Below are positions 62,040 to 64,000 of a DNA stretch of 64,000 nucleotides, in pieces (within the stretch, counting starts at the first letter, position 1; each line of letters begins with the position of its first letter). The position numbers were made by a program, and so were the translations under genes. This DNA comes from Amblyornis subalaris (lineage: Eukaryota > Chordata > Aves > Passeriformes > Ptilonorhynchidae), in assembly GCA_018881555.1 (NCBI GenBank), contig JACAXG010000093.1:248001-312000 (forward strand), given 5' to 3'. The notes beneath the pieces were generated by a model. It ran no database searches, was not told where the DNA came from, and saw nothing but the letters and a program-made list of their open reading frames with translations.

Positions 62040-62735
62040 GTTGGGGAGAAATAGCATCAATTTATACTGGGAAAACTAAATCCGTTCTCTGCTGCTGTAA
62101 CTCATGGGACTGTCACTTCTGTAAAACATGAACTCTTTTCTCAGATGTAATCCCATTTTCTGAAAATGCCTATCGGTAGGACATTCTTTTTCTTTCTTCC
62201 CTGGATGTTTGATTATTTTCAACTACTTTTAATCAGGCAACAATGGGATCAGGAGAGAAGTATCTGGAGAAGAAAACAAGGTGGATTAAAGCATTAGGGC
62301 TGTAGCAAATCAGAAAAGATTAGGAATTTCAATTTATAGTCCCAGAGGCTAATGCTGCTGAGAACTGCAAGAGCAGTTTAATAGGCTGATGTGAACAATA
62401 TCAGGTTAAACTTCTTGTCTCCTTAAATCTGTTTTCCTCATCTCCTGTTGTACCCAGATACTACCTTTTTTTTGCTGTTTTGAGGAGATTCAGACCATAA
62501 GATAAAAGCATATTATGTAAAGAGACATATGGTGTGATTTGGGAGATAACTCCTGTTGAGAGGCTGCTCAGCCTGGGCTCCAGTGATCACGCACTGGGGG
62601 CTGTCAGGGTTTCCTGTCTGTCAGGGGGTGCAGCCCTGGGGACATCTCAGCCAGCCTTTTCCACAAACCTTATTCCTATGTAAAGCTTTAACAATAACAG
62701 AAATTCCTTAAGAAAACTGAAATTCTAAGGAGAGT

Positions 62736-62790
62736 GGTGGGTGCTGGGTGCTTGGTATTGGGTGCCAGGTGCCAGGTGCTGCGTGCAGGG
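62736..62790 (+). repeat. Degenerate GGTGC-type tandem repeat
   Basis: GGGTGCTGGGTGCTTGG, ATTGGGTGCCAGGTGCCAGG and TGCTGCGTGC form about seven decayed units of 7-8 bases. There is no coding sense in it. Confidence 0.75.
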
Positions 62791-63059
62791 CCACGCCACT
62801 GCCCAATGCCAGCCGAGAGCCACAGGAACGCCTCCCCCACGGGATAGTCCAGGCAGAGCCGGGGCTCAGCGGGTGGGTTCCTGCTGCCCCCTCCACTGCG
62901 GCTCTTCTCTGACCACCTTACCTTGTGACTTGTCACATTATTTGTGGGTGTTGCCCTTTGTTGTGCCACCCCTGCAGCCCTTCAGCTGCAGNACCGTGTC
63001 CCCCAGAACAACCCAGCAATGGGACACCACGTGTATGGCCCAGCGCTCGTGTTCTCCTC

Positions 63060-63240
63060 TCCAGGCAGAAAAATCAATTAGAGGTTTTCGCTGTGCAGTA
63101 AATGTCAATTGTGCAAACATTACAAACACAGAAACATCTGTAACTATGGAAACTCTTGAGGCAAAACTCATTTCAAGAATAAATTATGACAAGAGGCTTT
63201 TTATGGCTGTTTTTAAAGAATAAACATAAATTAAAACAAG
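63060..63240. promoter_or_regulatory. Candidate cis-regulatory AT-rich block near the window end
   Basis: ATCAATTAGAGG, GTCAATTGTGC, TGACAAGAGG and repeated ACAAACA/AACATTAC words occur in about 180 bases of non-repetitive DNA. Homeodomain-type ATTA cores occur on both strands. Function is speculative. Confidence 0.22.
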
Positions 63241-63850
63241 TGAATTTCATAGGTACAAGTTAATTTTACTTTTTAACCTTTAGAGCTATAGCTTTTCAAG
63301 ACACGTTTATCAATATTGACATAGAGAAAAATGGTATTTTATCAACGTTTGCATCCTAAGAATTGGCATCACTATTTGTATCACTTCAAAATGTTCTGCT
63401 AAGACAATCTCCACTGTATTTCAAAGGGGAGGATAATTTTCAGATGACTAATGGTCCACCCTTATAGTTTATCATGGTGTTATTTATGCTTTTTGCTACA
63501 TTTTACAGTTACCAAAAAAAATCATCAAGTGTGTGAAGGAAAACTCAGTCACAACTTTCTTGGAGTCCCTAGGACATTGTAGGATATGAACACAAGGCCT
63601 GTCCACAGCCACAGATTTGGGAAGAAACCTGGGACTTGTTCTTTGCACTCTACCCTTGCTCCCTGCTCACAGCCTGTGTGAGGTGAGATGTCAGGACTGA
63701 GTTCAGAGTGGGAGTGAGTGATTCCCCCCTCTCTTCTCCCCTTTATGATCTGCACGTCACTAATGCATAGAAGGTAAATCCTCCGAGATACAATTCGCAG
63801 CTCCTTTCAAGAAAGAAGAAAAGCCTAATCACTGAAGGTTTTGCTGTGAC

Positions 63851-63884
63851 AGCTGAACTGCTCTGACAGCTGAACTGCTCTGAC
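63851..63884 (+). repeat. Perfect 17-bp tandem duplication
   Basis: AGCTGAACTGCTCTGAC occurs twice with no difference and no spacer, and GCTGTGAC before it looks like a broken third copy. Perfect identity suggests a recent slippage event. Confidence 0.95.
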
Positions 63885-64000
63885 TGGCAATTTATTGCCC
63901 ATTTGTTGTTTGTAGCACACGAACCCCTGACATGGTTTGTCCTCAGCTGTTGGTGTGCCTGTCTGTGCCCGGAAGAATGTTGTGAACATCCTATTTCAGT

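Larger units (their letters stand above)
57631..64000. other. Distal upstream segment: no gene seen
   Basis: Holds the AAG and GGGCA repeats, a small CpG patch, two degenerate repeats and AT-rich blocks that are weak enhancer candidates. Nine ambiguous bases occur between 57931 and 62992. Frames of 187 codons or less cross the GGGCA array and are not credible. I found no 3' exon of a neighbouring gene. Confidence 0.65.

Noticed and set aside
26471..64000. PWWP2B, the expected upstream neighbour
   Set aside because: No frame resembles its proline- and arginine-rich exon 2 or its PWWP domain. If it is upstream, it lies beyond position 64000, or only its untranslated 3' end could be here unrecognised.
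1..64000. CRISPR arrays, operons, ribosome binding sites, bacterial insertion sequences, endogenous retroviruses and tRNA or rRNA genes
   Set aside because: Nothing of these kinds was seen. The DNA is vertebrate, the repeats are CR1 fragments and simple repeats, and no LTR pair, gag-pol motif or tRNA box pair was recognised.

Overview
The window is vertebrate nuclear DNA, almost certainly from a bird. The main reason is eleven recognisable CR1 LINE fragments carrying the typical avian CR1 3'-end text, such as GGTTGGAAGGGACCTT and GCCATGGGCAGGGACA on the antisense strand and GGCTGCCCCATCCCTGGAA on the sense strand. The DNA is gene-poor. It has no operon-like layout, no long credible open reading frame and one large promoter CpG island. 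Thirty isolated single N bases suggest a draft assembly. I cannot name the species.

One gene can be identified: INPP5A, the type I inositol 1,4,5-trisphosphate 5-phosphatase, on the minus strand. Only its first coding exon is here (25532-25606, 25 codons, MAGKAAA... to ...VTANVGSLFDD). It is followed by a perfect GTAAGT splice donor. Everything from 25531 down to position 1 is read as the 5' part of the very large first intron; I could not find exon 2. The start codon lies in a CpG island of about 1.3 kb (25150-26470). The island also holds the presumed promoter: a GC-box and G-quadruplex tract, a CRE-like site, a TTAAAA element and possible upstream ORFs.

Layout: 1-25531 is intron 1, with four CR1 fragments, an intronic CpG-rich block (12841-13260), A/C- and G/T-biased low-complexity DNA, and short repeats. 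25532-26470 is exon 1, leader and promoter island. 26470-64000 is the region upstream of INPP5A, with seven CR1 fragments, three more CpG-rich patches (34.7, 47.5 and 58.4 kb), several micro- and minisatellites, and AT-rich blocks that could be cis-regulatory. In human 10q26.3 the gene upstream of INPP5A is PWWP2B, in the same orientation. No PWWP2B coding exon was recognised, so this part is probably intergenic.

No undescribed protein-coding system was found. The most useful leads are: the switch of strand composition at the INPP5A promoter (A and C excess in the intron, mild T and G excess upstream), which fits transcription away from the island; the unexplained CpG island at 47.4-47.8 kb; the CpG-rich block inside intron 1; and the possible upstream ORF in the INPP5A leader. 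The long frames in the GC-rich island are stop-poor by composition and are not called as genes.
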